Positions 11,742 to 23,552 of a DNA stretch of 64,000 nt are shown piece after piece. Every line of letters begins with the position of its first letter. Position 1 is the stretch's first letter. Below the pieces are notes generated by a model. That model did not search any database, was not told where the DNA came from, and worked only from the letters and a program-made list of their open reading frames with translations. The position numbers and the translations under genes are program-made. Source of the stretch: Tenrec ecaudatus (lineage: Eukaryota > Chordata > Mammalia > Afrosoricida > Tenrecidae). The stretch lies in contig NC_134546.1 of the NCBI RefSeq assembly GCF_050624435.1, positions 42,983,501 to 43,047,500 on the forward strand, written 5' to 3'.

Positions 11742-11868
11742 GAGAGAGAGGAGCAGGTCCACGTCCATAAACACTGACAGCCTTGCACACCCCAAAGAGC
11801 AGCTCTCCCTCCTCTACTGCCGGCAGGGTTCCCAGGAGTCGGGGTTGACTTGATGTAAGTGGGCTTGG
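11742..11868 (+). mobile_element. Degenerate AfroSINE 3' part
   Basis: The tail is recognisable from 'gacagccttgcacacccca' to 'gagtcggggttgacttgatg'. The head cannot be traced. Confidence 0.55.
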
Positions 11869-12949
11869 GTTGGTAGACCTCTTGATGTAGACATACATTG
11901 CTATATAGACATGACTTTTGCATTTTTTTTGGTTTTTAATGGACTTTTACTTAGGAGGTGCATCTACATCTGCATTTGCCATATTTACCTTCATAAATTA
12001 ACATGTTCTCCAGAAATTAAAAACCTAAAAGAGTTTTGAGATGAAAAGGTTTTGAAATCAAGAGATGCCTTGGCGGAAATCATGGCATCATGTTTGGAAG
12101 TGACTCTAATGTGGGAAGGAAAGTCCCTCAACAGTAGGAGGGGGAAAAGCAGCAGCAAATGTCATTCGGAGGCTCAGTTATCAATTTTCTGGCCAAAGCT
12201 GTGTGATTTTAATTTAACTCTCTCTATTCGGGTCTGCCCCTCTGACTTTCTCTTGAGTAAGTGGGAGAGAGAAACTCAACTCTACTACATTGAGCACTGG
12301 GATTTTTTAGTATGTAGATTTTCCCCTGATGTTTATAACCTTTGTCAGGAAGGAGCCAGGCTGCGGAAAGAAACCCAGTGGTGATCAAGCAAAGACATTA
12401 GCGTTACATTGCAGCCCACTTGGATAAGTGTATCTGCGTTTTGCTTGCTCACTCGCAGGTCAAAGCGCCAAGCTGACCCTTCCTAACTCAGAGCGGCGTG
12501 TGTGCTCGCGCACATGGAAAGAGATCTGTTCTTACTGAAAATATCTACGAAAGACATTGAAGTCTCAACGATTGAGGGGGAAAATGACCTGCGTGGAATT
12601 CGAGAAATTCCAACACCAACATGATGTAGGGGGTGTGGAAATGATAACACAGGATATTGTTAATGCATGGTAAGATATTAAGTCAATTCCTTGATATTTA
12701 GGATTCCTAATGAGATATGATTTGGTGGATTCAGAAATAGAAAGACACTCGTGTATTGTTATCTTTCATTTACAGAGAGGTTTATTGTTTCTCTGCCATC
12801 TTCCAAGAGTGAAATCTACCGAAGATTTTTTACACAAACAAATTTTTAAGAAAGGAAAAAACACCACCACCAAAATGCTTACTTGAGATTATTTGGCCTG
12901 ATCTTTCCCTGATACTGAAAGATAGGCTTTCCACTCCCATAAAAATTAA
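11869..12949. other. Intron, nothing recognised
   Basis: Unique intronic sequence. The 110-codon plus frame at 12052-12384 has no recognisable similarity, no family motif and no splice context, and is judged chance. Confidence 0.5.
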
Positions 12950-13016
12950 ATTCTCAGAAACCCCAAGGAGCAGTTGTAAGGTGCCCCACCAGGTGACCAG
13001 GAGTGGGAATCTACTT
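12950..13016 (+). mobile_element. AfroSINE fragment
   Basis: A short tail piece: 'ctcagaaaccccaaggagca', then 'gaccaggagtgggaatctac'. Both ends are lost. Confidence 0.45.
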
Positions 13017-13794
13017 AAAGACAGTGCGCTTTCTCACTGCAGGGATGGGTACCCAGACTGAGTTGACTGACGCGTCTTAGAAGCATTGAGTGAGGTGCCA
13101 TGCAGTGAGATGGGACCTATTTGTTTACTGGATGGACGCTGGTCCCTGTTGGAAATTTTACGTATGTGAAGCTGCTCTGGGACACAGTGTTGTCTGTCTG
13201 TCCTTCAGGGTTGAGTCTAATCACCTCCCTACCAAGGATTCATCCTTATGTGAATTTACAGGGAGTGAGGAAATGGGGATTAGCTAGGATGAGGAATCAG
13301 GGTCACAAATCACTCCATACAGAAATAGACTCAACTGGAAACTTTAGTGAATTAACCATCATGTTAAAGGTGCGAAAGGAATCTAGTGGCTGACGATCCC
13401 CTAGAGAGCTCATTATCCTAACCAAGCTTTGAGTTATTTGTTTCTTTTTCCCCCAGTAGAAAAAGTCATATGAAGACGGTATTTCAAGGTTCACTCATTT
13501 AATAAAAATAAAAACCCAGAAATTGAGATCCACTATGTGTAAGATGCACATTAGAACAGAAAATGAATAACAAAGGCAGGAAAGACTAATTGGTCAACAG
13601 AAAATGCAAAGCACCTTTTCTATATAGCATTTCCTTTGGACATAAAATATGGTCACAGCAATTCAAGGCATAAAGTGTGGTTCCTACCTGGAAATAATTT
13701 ATTGTACACACTCTATTCTACAACACATGAGCAAATTACTCATGAATACAAATACCAACAATCAATTCTATTCAAATTGCTTATATTTCTACTA

Positions 13795-13882
13795 TATCTA
13801 CTACTTCATTTAATATTCACAAACAACATTCCAATGCAGAGTGTAGATACTGTGCTATTATTTTGCAGACTATAGCTAAATA
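13795..13882 (-). mobile_element. MIR fragment
   Basis: Antisense MIR order: 'cttcatttaatattcacaaa', 'gtgtagatactgtgctatta', 'ttttgcagac'. These match the MIR steps for ttaatcctcacaa and gaggtaggtactattatt. Confidence 0.6.
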
Positions 13883-13885
13883 CCT

Positions 13886-13912
13886 GATATATATATATAT
13901 ATATATATATAC
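13886..13912. repeat. (AT)n microsatellite
   Basis: An uninterrupted run of AT, about 13 units. Confidence 0.97.
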
Positions 13913-14351
13913 ATTCTGTATATCCATTTACCCAATTTGAATGTATAAACATTGGGATTTATGACTATTTAAGGTAAAGCTTAAATATACATGAAAAACA
14001 GCCAGCTTTCACATTTCTTTAATGTTCTTACCCAATTGATACTTCAGGCTATTACAAAAAGTGACCATAAATCAGCTGTCTGCTTGGGGAAAAGAGAAAC
14101 TTGAAAGCTATTCCATTTTCTTCAAATATTTCTTAGCTGTTTAAAATGTATGTAATGGTTCCAGAACAGGGAAAGTCACTTTGATAGAAAGAAAAAAACT
14201 CCACCACAGTAAAGAGACCACCCTATCTCACTCATTCTGACAGTCGGTTTCACATACACCCCGTACTGGCTGCTCTTACATGCAAAACTCAAAAGGCGAG
14301 ATGGGGATGTAGGAATTACACTGCAGAAAATGAATTTAAAGAAATGTATGC

Positions 14352-14369
14352 GGGGGGGGGGGGGGGGGG
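14352..14369. repeat. Poly-G tract of 18
   Basis: Eighteen consecutive G on the plus strand, so C18 in the NRXN1 transcript sense. Runs this long are rare and error-prone in assemblies. Confidence 0.95.
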
Positions 14370-14929
14370 AAGAGAGCAATCCTGGATTCCTGCTTACTCA
14401 ATAAAGACCAGTATTTTAGCAAAATTATGCAAAATGTTACCCTTACACAAAACCACGTTGGTACTGTAAAAGTTAAAATTAAATTTATTTTCAAAAAGGC
14501 AAATGTCACTTTTGTTGGTACTTGAAGTTACAGAGAACTTGTATACTCATTTTAAATTTAAATTTTTAACCAAGGCAGTGCAAGAGAGCTTTCCAACAGA
14601 AAAACTGAGAAAACTTGTAGATCCTATAAACTTTTAGGAAGCTATCAGAATGATCTCTGCCATTGGATTCTCACACCTTTAGAATGTGGTGGTGTAAAAT
14701 CTCTACAGAGCTGATCGTAATAGTGAAGAAATTGAAAGGAAAATAGACAGACAGCGTGTGTTCTCCCTGTATTTACTTCATGTTTTGTATTTGGGTAAAG
14801 CATTTTTGGAAATAGATTTGGCCATTCCCAAATTAAGTACATGCTGACAGATGTAGAGAAATGTATGTTGAAATGTTCAGCTTTGTCGATATGCACCTCT
14901 GCTCCAACTCTTGTGAGTAAATGGAGTAT

Positions 14930-15158
14930 CAGGGGTCCTCAAACTTTAAACAGGGGGCCAGTTCACTGTCCCTCGGGCATGTTGGAGGGCCAGACTATAC
15001 TTTAAAAAACAAAAACAAACTATGAACAAATTCCTATGCACATTGCACATATCTTATTTTGAAGTAAAAAAAACAAACGGGGCTAAAACACCCAGCGGGC
15101 CAGATAAATGTCCTCGGTGGGCCGCATGTGGCCCATGGGCCGTAGTATGAGGATGCCT
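14930..15158 (+). mobile_element. hAT non-autonomous transposon (hAT1/OposCharlie-like)
   Basis: It starts 'caggggtcctcaaacttta' and ends 'gccgtagtatgaggatgcct', which are imperfect inverted ends of the CAGGGGTCCTCAAACT type. Internal steps 'gggggccagttcactgtcc', 'gagggccagactata' and 'gggccgcatgtggccca' are typical of a non-autonomous hAT family I know from bats and opossum. It is about 229 bp and non-coding. The exact family name is uncertain. Confidence 0.75.
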
Positions 15159-15361
15159 AATAGTCACACAGGTTGAACTGAACCTACTTACTGATCTTGA
15201 GGCGCTATCTCTCAAACTGGCTTCATGGTTGTAAAGCACCAGTTTTGACTAACAAACCTCCAAAGTCTGAGTTTTCCTTGATGTCCTGTCGAATCATGTT
15301 TGAGTCCACTAGTCATTCATCTTCTTGTACCAGCCTTAGTTGAGTAGGCCTGAAGCTAAGT

Positions 15362-15827
15362 CAGCGGCTCTTAATCTAGGGGTCGAACGACCCTTTCACA
15401 GGCGTCTCCTAAGACCATCAGAAAACACCTGTTTTCGGTGTTTAGGAACTGAGACACTGCTCCTCTATCCATCTCCAGGCAAGTCTGCACACATGCAGAG
15501 AGGCCCATATATGAGTCCCCGGCATGAAGACTGTTACCCATGCTACATCCTGATTCAAGACAAAATTTCATTTATTTGTCATTAGAAACAAATATTTCAC
15601 AATATAGAATTGCATATTGTTTTTGTGATTAATCATCATGCTTCAATTATGTTCAATTTGTAACAATGAAAATACATCCTGCATATCAGATATTTACATT
15701 ATGGCTCATAACAGTAGCAAAATTACAGTTATGAAGGAGCAATGAAAATAATGTTACAGTTGGGGGTCACCACAATATGAGGAACTGTATTAAAGGATCG
15801 GGGCATTAGGATGGTTGAGAACCAATG
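15362..15827 (+). mobile_element. SPIN-type hAT non-autonomous transposon, copy 2
   Basis: About 466 bp, running from 'cagcggctcttaatctaggg' to 'ggttgagaaccaatg'. It carries the same tail as copy 1 ('aaaatacatcctgcatatca', 'ggggtcaccacaatatgagg') plus an extra 5' segment including 'gtctcctaagaccatcagaa' that copy 1 has mostly lost. CTAAG occurs in both flanks (15356-15360, and directly after the element), in line with the 8-bp hAT target duplication. No transposase is encoded. Confidence 0.9.
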
Positions 15828-15839
15828 GTCTCTAAGCCT

Positions 15840-15912
15840 TTGGTTTGACATCTCATAAAACTGAGGCTAGAGAAGTTGAGTGCTTTCACCACACTACACT
15901 GCTAATTAGTGG
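15840..15912 (-). mobile_element. MIR fragment
   Basis: It reads 'cataaaactgaggctagaga', 'agttgagtgctttcaccaca', 'ctgctaattagtgggg', the antisense MIR core for actgaggctcagagaggttaag and cacacagctagtaagtgg. Confidence 0.6.
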
Positions 15913-15913
15913 G

Positions 15914-15933
15914 GAGAGAGAGAGAGAGAGAGA
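15914..15933. repeat. (GA)n microsatellite
   Basis: Ten GA units following the MIR fragment. Confidence 0.95.
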
Positions 15934-16184
15934 ACACGATTTGGTGAATACCCAGAAGCCTGAAGCTGTCTCTTATGTCAGATGACTTCTACTCATCCAT
16001 TCATATCCCTTCAAAGCCATTTCGATTTTTGGAAAACACATGATAGTTTACAAAGTTTAGGTGTCTGAGGAAGCAAAAAAAAAAGCTGCCCCATGATTGG
16101 TGAGCTGTTGCTAGGCAGACAAATAGGGTCTTGCTAGGTCAATGTGTTATATGCTCTGTTAAGATAGATATTATTCTAGCAAAC

Positions 16185-16556
16185 CTGTAGTAGTTATTCT
16201 GTTTGATATGGTTTTTGTTTGTTCATACTAGTGTATATCTCAGAGGTGCTATGTCATTTGGGGTTACCCTCTTAAAGTTGTGTTATCTTTTTCTGTTTTT
16301 CAGCGAATGAAACCCAGGATTGATGAACCTATAGAGATGCCAAGTGGAACAAGGAGTTCAAGGGGCAGAGAGTGCAAGAGAGAGCGGGGAGAGTAAAGGG
16401 AGATGGCGTCAAGGAACCCAGAAAGAAATCCTGTTTTTGGAAACTGATTATGGACGTGATGGTACAACCTGCTTGATGCGACTGAGCGAAGCAATGCCAT
16501 GACATTTCTGTTGATGCCAAGTAATAGTGAATAAAAACAACAACAACAAAATAGGT
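16185..16556 (+). mobile_element. Unnamed retroposon-like repeat, copy A
   Basis: It shares a long ordered set of blocks with 16880-17230. These are a 'gttttgtttgt' step, 'tatctcagaggtgctatgtc' against a matching 'catctcagacaggctagatc', 'ctcttaaagttgtgttatct' against 'tcttgaagtggtggtatctg', and an 'acccaggattgatgaac' step. It ends in an A-rich tail with AATAAAAACAACAACAAC. The tail suggests reverse transcription of a polyadenylated RNA; an L1 3' UTR is a reasonable guess. Confidence 0.55.
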
Positions 16557-16879
16557 CCAGGAATGGGTTGGCGGCTCACACTAAATCGTAGCTCCAACTT
16601 AAGAACAATTAATTCTTACATCATGGCCCTGCTTGACTGACACTCGCCCTGCAGAAGGGAACACAGAGGAGGCGTGTGTTCTAGCAAAACGTGGTGAAGA
16701 GATCCATGGTGCCTGGCTATTCGATAAAATAGTGTTAAATGCCTGTCTCCCAACAAGCAGCCTTCTCAGAGCTGAGTGGAGAAGATCGAAGGCATACGTT
16801 TGACTTGAAGAGTTAGTTACAACTTGGTCAGCAGATCCCCCCCCCCTACATGCATGCTGCACTTGACCTGTTTTCCAAA
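16557..16879. other. Spacer between the two repeat copies
   Basis: The segment around 16610-16830 ('tcatggccctgcttgactga', 'ccaacaagcagccttctcag') has the feel of an interspersed repeat but I cannot name it. A short C run sits at 16839-16847. Confidence 0.35.
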
Positions 16880-17230
16880 ATTTTCTGTAGTTTTGGTTTG
16901 TATAAATTTGGGGTTTTGTTTGTACATATTAGGGGGCATCTCAGACAGGCTAGATCATTGGGGGCCTCCCTCTTGAAGTGGTGGTATCTGTTTTATCATC
17001 TATTGGTAGATGACACCCAGGACTGAGAGAGCTGTACAGATAGCAAGTTGAACAAGGGCTTTGGGAGAAGGGGGTACAGAGGCGGCGGCTGGGGGAAGGG
17101 GAGATGATAGCCAGGAGTCCACGTAGGAAAGAAATGTTTGATAACGGATTGTGGTAACAGATGTACCATTCTGCTGATGTGATTGAACAATGGACTTTTA
17201 TGAAAAACTATTCTTTCTCAGTTAATAATA
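16880..17230 (+). mobile_element. Unnamed retroposon-like repeat, copy B
   Basis: Second copy of the 16185-16556 repeat in the same orientation. It ends with 'gatgtgattgaacaatggac' and an AATAATAATAAT tail. The internal part is G-rich and purine-rich (17055-17110), as in copy A (16355-16400). Confidence 0.55.
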
Positions 17231-17496
17231 ATAATACATGTTTAAAAATACTTTATAGTTTAGTTTTAAAAGACACACGAGAACATATGGCTAAAATAAA
17301 TGAAAACGTTGCTCAGGAAGCATGCTGGATTGTAGAGAAGTAAGCACTGAGCACATATTCACACATAGGGCAGACGTACAATTATATTGTTTCACGTGCT
17401 GCAAATTAAACGATGCTCAAAGTGGCACAAAACGCATGCTAGAATTCAAATTTTTATTTTGTTTTTCAAAACCCTTTCTTGGGGAGCGAGCACAGC

Positions 17497-17695
17497 TCTC
17501 ATTCCACAGTTCACCCACATCCAGCCGTGTGGCACAATCGCTACCACAACCGGGTTCCGAACCTCTTCTTCCTTCTTGAACTCCTTGGTATCAGCTCCCC
17601 CTTCCCCTCCCCACTCGACACCCCAGAAACTCTCCTCATCCTGTTGTCTCAACAAGTTCATAGATCAAAGATTTACCTCATGGCGGTGGTGTGTA
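17497..17695. mobile_element. Possible L1 3'-end fragment
   Basis: A C-rich text with the order 'cagttcacccacatccagcc', 'gtggcacaatcgctaccaca', 'cccttcccctccccactcga', 'ttcatagatcaaagattta' resembles the C-rich end region of old mammalian L1 elements. The assignment is loose. Confidence 0.4.
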
Positions 17696-18867
17696 AATAT
17701 TCCTTGTTTACGTGTGGCAATTGTTTCTTAAATGAGCTTTACAAAGCCTTTAAGATTCTTTCTTAAGTCTCTGTACATAATGGAATGACTAAATTGGTGG
17801 TGGAGGGGGTCAGAAAAAAAATGTATCTTATCCTGGCCATGTTTTTTTCTGATGTATAATGTTGCAGCCCATTCTAGCTACAAAATTAACCGAATGAACA
17901 ATTTATCTTTCTTCTCATTAAGCTACTGCTAAAAATCCACCCAACTTCCATGGTCTCTCTTATTAAGTAATGTTTTCACAGCACAAAAACTAATGAGATA
18001 TTTATCTTTGTCCCTTCACACAAATATCGTTAGGGTGTACTCAAATTATCTATTACATCTTGGGGGGAAAGTGAAAGTGGCCATTTAATCCTAATTCTGG
18101 TTTTCTCTGCAGATGCATTCTGAACATTCCCTCAGTGATTAAAGCAGTCTCATTTGCATGATGGTCCCAGAATTAGACATTCAAAATAAAAGGTCTAAAA
18201 AGGACCTTTGGTATCGACTATTTGGTCCATTTCTTTGACACTGGGTTTGAAATTTCCAATATTACTTTGATAGAGCTTTAGTCAACCAAGGACTATTTCA
18301 CACAGTGTCTGAATATGGAGCAGAGAAGAAAACTGAATATTGTTGACATTGGTGATGATCTAATTACCTAAGGGTTTGTTTTCAGAATTTTTAAATATGT
18401 AATTTGAATATATGCAAAGTTTTATACTACACTCACAAAGCTAAGTCAACCCATGGGAGGCACCTCCACCAGTGTTGCTATCAGAAAATAAGCATAAACC
18501 TTGTCAGAGGCAAATGTCATAATATTGTTCTCTTTATTCATGAAGGAAATTTCATGCCTTCAGTGGGGCTTGCATAATCTTAAATAGCACCACGGAAGCC
18601 ACACAATGTGCCACGTTGGAAGTTCTCCCAGGAAGCATAGAAGCGTTGTGAACAGCGGAATTGCTGGATATGCGCTGTGGACTGAGGCACGCAGCTGCAT
18701 AGCTCGCCATTCCGTATGAGACCTGTTGTGAACAAGGAAAAGGACACGTGGACGCCATGAATGCAGGTGTGCTAGCAGGCCAACCGTGTTGCACTTTTTG
18801 CCAACTCTCTGTGTACTTCATATTGAAAATGCCAGCTGTCAATAGGCACAGTACATCATACATCTAG
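17696..18867. other. Intron, nothing recognised
   Basis: Unique sequence. The 103-codon minus frame at 18552-18863 shows no recognisable protein and is judged chance. Confidence 0.5.
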
Positions 18868-19036
18868 CGTCCACTCATGCACTCCCTGCCGAGTGGTTTT
18901 GGGCTCATAATGACCCTAACAAACAAACACCACAGAATGGCCCCTGTGTGTTTCCAAGCCTGTAACTCTGTGCAGAAGCAAAAAGGCTCATCTGGTTGTT
19001 TTGACTGATGACCTGTGGTTAGCAGTCTGGCAAAAC
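18868..19036 (-). mobile_element. AfroSINE
   Basis: Antisense copy: 'gggctcataatgacccta', 'tgtttccaagcctgtaactc', 'gatgacctgtggttagcagt'. Confidence 0.75.
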
Positions 19037-19132
19037 ACACAGACACTGCGTTAGCAGGTTTCCTTGGACATGTTCACGGGGCTAGGAAGCACATCTTCCT
19101 CCAAAGAAGTGGTCAATAGCAGGCTCTTGCCC

Positions 19133-19318
19133 AAATACCATCAAGACTTGGAGGCATAGCAATTCTGTCAGGCAGAATCGAACTGTGCGCTAGGGTTCTT
19201 CCCAACCGTAAGTCTTTACAGCAGCAGCAGAGTCTCATTTTCCCCCAGCAGAGTGGCAGGTGTGTTCGAACTGCTTACCTTTTAGTTAGCAGACCAATAC
19301 ATAACCCACTCTGCTATT
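19133..19318 (-). mobile_element. AfroSINE
   Basis: Antisense copy: 'gcatagcaattctgtcaggc', 'taagtctttacagcagcag', 'gtgttcgaactgcttacctt', 'ttagttagcagacca', 'taacccactctgcta'. Confidence 0.85.
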
Positions 19319-19989
19319 AGTAGGCTATTCATAATTAAAAATTTGAGGAGTCAAAAGTTCTAAGTAGATTTTCCATTGCACATGGGTGGGGTTGGTGCCC
19401 CTCACACCCCTGTATTATTCAAGGGTCAATTGTATCCACATGTATATCCATATAATCATTTGTATACGCTAGTCATAATAACTTCCTTATCTGACAGGAG
19501 GGTTGTGGGACTCCCATTGTATTCGCGTGAAAGCTCTTTGGAAAGTATGAAAATGCAAACAGTGCAGTGTTTCTCTAAGCTGTTATTACCAGCAAAAAAA
19601 AGAAATGTTTCTGCTTCTTGCATGACATTAAAAGAAGCAATTTGGGGGAGTGTTTAAAGAAGGTCTCCAAATGCACACTGCACCAAAGACATGTCACTGT
19701 CACACCTTGAAATCCTCTTGTCCACGGAGTTGGAATAGGATCTCATCCCTTCTCACATAAATCATGCTGCCTGGAGAAGCTTCTTTAACTTCAAAATTAA
19801 ATTTGTTTTTGCATTGCCCGTGAAGGCTATCGTATATGCAAATCTCACTGGTGACAAATAGAATGGGCAGAGCCAGTGCTTGACACCTGGAAGGCCTTTC
19901 CTCCAGCCTGGATCTCCTGCAGAGCTGGTGCCCGATTCTGAGCTACGGGTCTCTGAGTTCTTGTCCTCATTCATGTCTCTGGGGAGTTC

Positions 19990-20270
19990 GGAGCTGGTAA
20001 TAACCTGATTTATTTTTTCCTCTGCATCCTGAATTTACTGCTAATTCATGCCCTATTATGTCTAGAGCATATAAATGAGCAGATAACCAGGAAAAACAAA
20101 TCACTTAGCAAAACTGCTAATTAAAGGAGCGAGCGAGAGGGCTGATCGCTAAGTGGGAGTCACGCAGCTGAACGCTCTGCATCATGCGGTTGTATTTGAG
20201 GGGAAACACGCCTCTCTCTGTGGGCGTGACTTCTTTATGATTTAATAAGCATGTTAATAACTCACATCAG
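19990..20270. promoter_or_regulatory. Repeat-free block, candidate conserved non-coding element
   Basis: About 280 bp free of repeats and dense in homeodomain-type cores: 'tgctaattcatgccc', 'actgctaattaaagg', 'gatttaataagcatgttaat'. It also holds an isolated CpG group ('ggagcgagcgaga', 'gctgatcgctaag', 'gtcacgcagctgaacg'). This mix is typical of conserved enhancers. Conservation was not tested. Confidence 0.4.
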
Positions 20271-22337
20271 ACCTGGAGAAATATTTTCTTTGTGCCTCTC
20301 CTTGAGCATCGCACAAGCATACCATTTACACCATCGACTTCTGTGAGTTATGTCTCATCTTAGGTCCCAGAACACCTCCCACAGGAGTGCAAAAAATGTC
20401 TTCAGCCCCTTAGAACACCGTGCTTATCTTCACGATACAACCGTAATTTAGATATCAGCATTTTATGAAAATGATCATTGTGAAAAGATAAGATTGTGAA
20501 AGCAGAATTCATATAGTGAGGAATGAAGGAACATCTTAGCTTGACACATGTGAAAATATTCCACATGAGACTTGAACTTACTGCAATATTACATTTGAAA
20601 TAAGCTCATGCCTGATGGTCACTTTCTCTGTATTTGCATCATCTGGTCATGTGTGTGCCACATACGCTCACGTGTCAGTGCTCATTAACTCTCACAGAGG
20701 AGTGAACAAGTTTAGGATTTTTTCCAGGAATACCATTCCTAAGAGTGGGAGAGGAGACTTGTGACAAAGTCTCACTTTTTCAAAGATTCGATCTGCCTTC
20801 TAACATCCCCAGAAGTGACAATGAAACTTTATAACAGGTTTCTACATTATACCCCATGGCTGGAAATTTATGGTGGAGAAATAGCAAAAAGTGACATTAT
20901 TTTTTAAGTAAAAAGAGAGGATGACTGAAGCTTAGAAGGAGGACACAGCTAAAAATGTCTTGCAAGAAGTTGGTCTGCTTGCTTTTGGGAAGCATTCCCG
21001 TCCTTTGGAAAGCAGTACAATATTGCCTACTTTGTGGAGAAGACTGAGGAAATAGGTGAATGCCATTGAGTTTTTCTTTCTTTCCTTCTTTTTGGTTATG
21101 CTGTATTTCTCCAACTCTTCCTGTCTCTCCTGAACTGTACCGTAATAGTTCTACATGCAAGGACTTTGACTGAGTGGTAAGGAAACTTTACCTCTATGGT
21201 GCTTTCCTGGATAAACTAAGATGAATACAGATGAAAATGCATCTTCCTCCTGGACTAAATGACATCAAGAGGAGAGGAGGGATGGTTGAAATCACTCATC
21301 AAACAAAGACCAAGCAACACACGTGGGGCAGGATGCACTTGTAAAATGTGTAGCATCTATTGGTTCTTCCATGCCGTCACTCATTCATTCACTCATCCAC
21401 AATAATTTGGATTGTGGATAATATGATCGCTAAAAAGGAGGCATGATTTGCTCCTGGAAAATGCTTATTACAGCAATATGGCAGGGGATTATGGAGTCCA
21501 GAGTCTCATGACATTGAAGGCAGCATCTCTACGTGGGTAAATTAATGCATCTTATAAACATTTGAACATTTATATCCTATAGTCAAGGCACTTCATTCCT
21601 AGTACCTGTATCCCAAACACCTGGCACAGTACACAGCACGGAGGAGTCAATGAACAAGTAACTGTTTAGTGAGATAGAAGTCATGGTAGACAGCTTAGTA
21701 AGAAAAATATAACCAATTTAAGTGTATAAATTCCCCAATATTGTAAATCAATTTATTGCATTAAATAATATTGAAGCATTTGTGAATAGTACACGTCCCC
21801 CTAAATTTGAAAGATTGATTGAAAGTATTTTTGTTTTCTAATTCTTAATCAATTAGCATATAGAAAATGTCATAAAATTGTCCTAAACCATCACTGTTCA
21901 ATTTCAAATATTTCATGCTCTTTCAACTCTACAACTCCTAATGGTGCCGATATTTCCCTTCCTTTTTCCCCTTTGCTTCCCCTCTCAACTTTGCTTTTAT
22001 TTTGTGTTGCTTCATCATGATATTTCAGCTCTCAGTGGGGCCATCCACCTAGGAAGGATCTCACATGGCAAGAAGGCAAGGTCCAAAGAATTGCTTTTAT
22101 TTTACTTTAGTCAATATACTTGACTACCTTGGATCCAGGTACATGTCTATAAAATTAGTACACTGAATTAGAGATTCTCTTCCAGTTATTCTTATAATGA
22201 GTCATTTCAGAATTCAAAGACACTTGGAAGATTGTCCAGGAGAAGAAATGTGAGATATAAGAGCAGGTCTTTTTGCTTCCCTAGCACAAGTAAGGTGCCC
22301 TATGAAAATTAGTTGGCTATATTGGAATGGTCTAGAA
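20271..22337. other. Intron, mostly unique
   Basis: A possible L2 or MIR end lies near 21590-21665 ('cacctggcacagtacacagc', 'gtcaatgaacaagtaactg'). No gene is supported. Confidence 0.45.
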
Positions 22338-22530
22338 TTTTGATCCTATAGTGGCTAAGTCTTGGGCTGCTAATCATGCACTCATTGGTTCAAGCCCACA
22401 AAGGGTTGACAGGAGAAAGACTAAGTTTTCTCCTCCCATGGAGATTTGCAGCTTTGAAAATGACAAGACATAGTTCTACTCTGCCCTATCAGAACACTAT
22501 CAGTGGAATCAACTTGACAGTGAGTTCCAG
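22338..22530 (+). mobile_element. AfroSINE
   Basis: 'cctatagtggctaagtctt', 'gggctgctaatcatgcact', 'ggttcaagccca', 'ttctactctgccctatcaga', 'ggaatcaacttgacagtgag'. Nearly full length. Confidence 0.85.
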
Positions 22531-22799
22531 CTCTGACTCTTGACCTCTGGCTCTCTCGTTTAAATAACGAAACTGTCTACGTTTGATCAGGGCGATGCGC
22601 TCTATATTCGCAGGGACAGAAATCTCGACAGCCTTTAGATATTCTGGGATGATTCCTAAGAGTAGTGGCTTAGGACTGGTGAAATCCAGAAAACTTCTAA
22701 GTAGCCAGACTCTCAGTGGTGAATTGGAAAGGGGAGTTCAAGTGTGTGGCAAATAAAGGTCCTGAAGGGGCAGAAAGCTGCTCTTGTACCCGGGAGCGT

Positions 22800-22922
22800 G
22801 GGAGGGGTGTGGTTTTGAAGCTGGACAGACCTCGGATTACACTCCAGCTCTGCCATTTATATGTTATGCAACCTTGCAACGTTCTTAACTTCTTTTGTTT
22901 CCTCTTTGAAATTATGTGACTG
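22800..22922 (+). mobile_element. MIR
   Basis: Sense MIR order: 'gaagctggacagacctcgg', 'actccagctctgccatttat', 'atgcaaccttgcaacgttct', 'taacttcttttgtttcctct'. Good agreement with the MIR core. Confidence 0.75.
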
Positions 22923-23552
22923 ATTCTCATTTTCCAGGGCTCCTATTCGTATCAAATTCCCTGCAGCTACATAGGCCATTTCCTAGCGCAGCGAGCATGT
23001 GACTGTGGGTCTTATTATAAAACACAGGCCTCTCACTGGAATATGGCAGTGAAGTTACCTCCTGGCACCAGCTCCCCTTGATCTTTAGGGAAAGTGTGAT
23101 CTTGTCTTGAACGCACAGCTTCATGCTTAAGTATTTCATAAAGAGAGCACATTTCATATATTAAACAACAACAACAAACCACTTCCCAAAAGAATCACAG
23201 CATTGCCAGTCTATTGACAAGTCAAGGAGTTTCTCTTCTCTGCTCCCTAGTGACCTGATGTCATGAGAATCATGAAAGATATTTGTGTCTGCATTTGGAG
23301 TGGTCCTTTTGGGTTGCCAGCAGTGTGGAAAGGGACCCCAGCTGGCACAGTCATGTGCTCTATCTTACATCACCACACCATTCAGGCCAGGTCAGGAGGG
23401 GGTCTGGGCACCTGACTCTCCATCCACCTGGAATTCCATTCATTCTATCTTCCAGTGCCATTTTTGGAGATGGAAATGTGAGAAAGACTAATTTGCTACT
23501 TTTCCCAAGTTTCTGCTAGTGACTCTCCTGCATGTATCATGCCTAAAGCACT

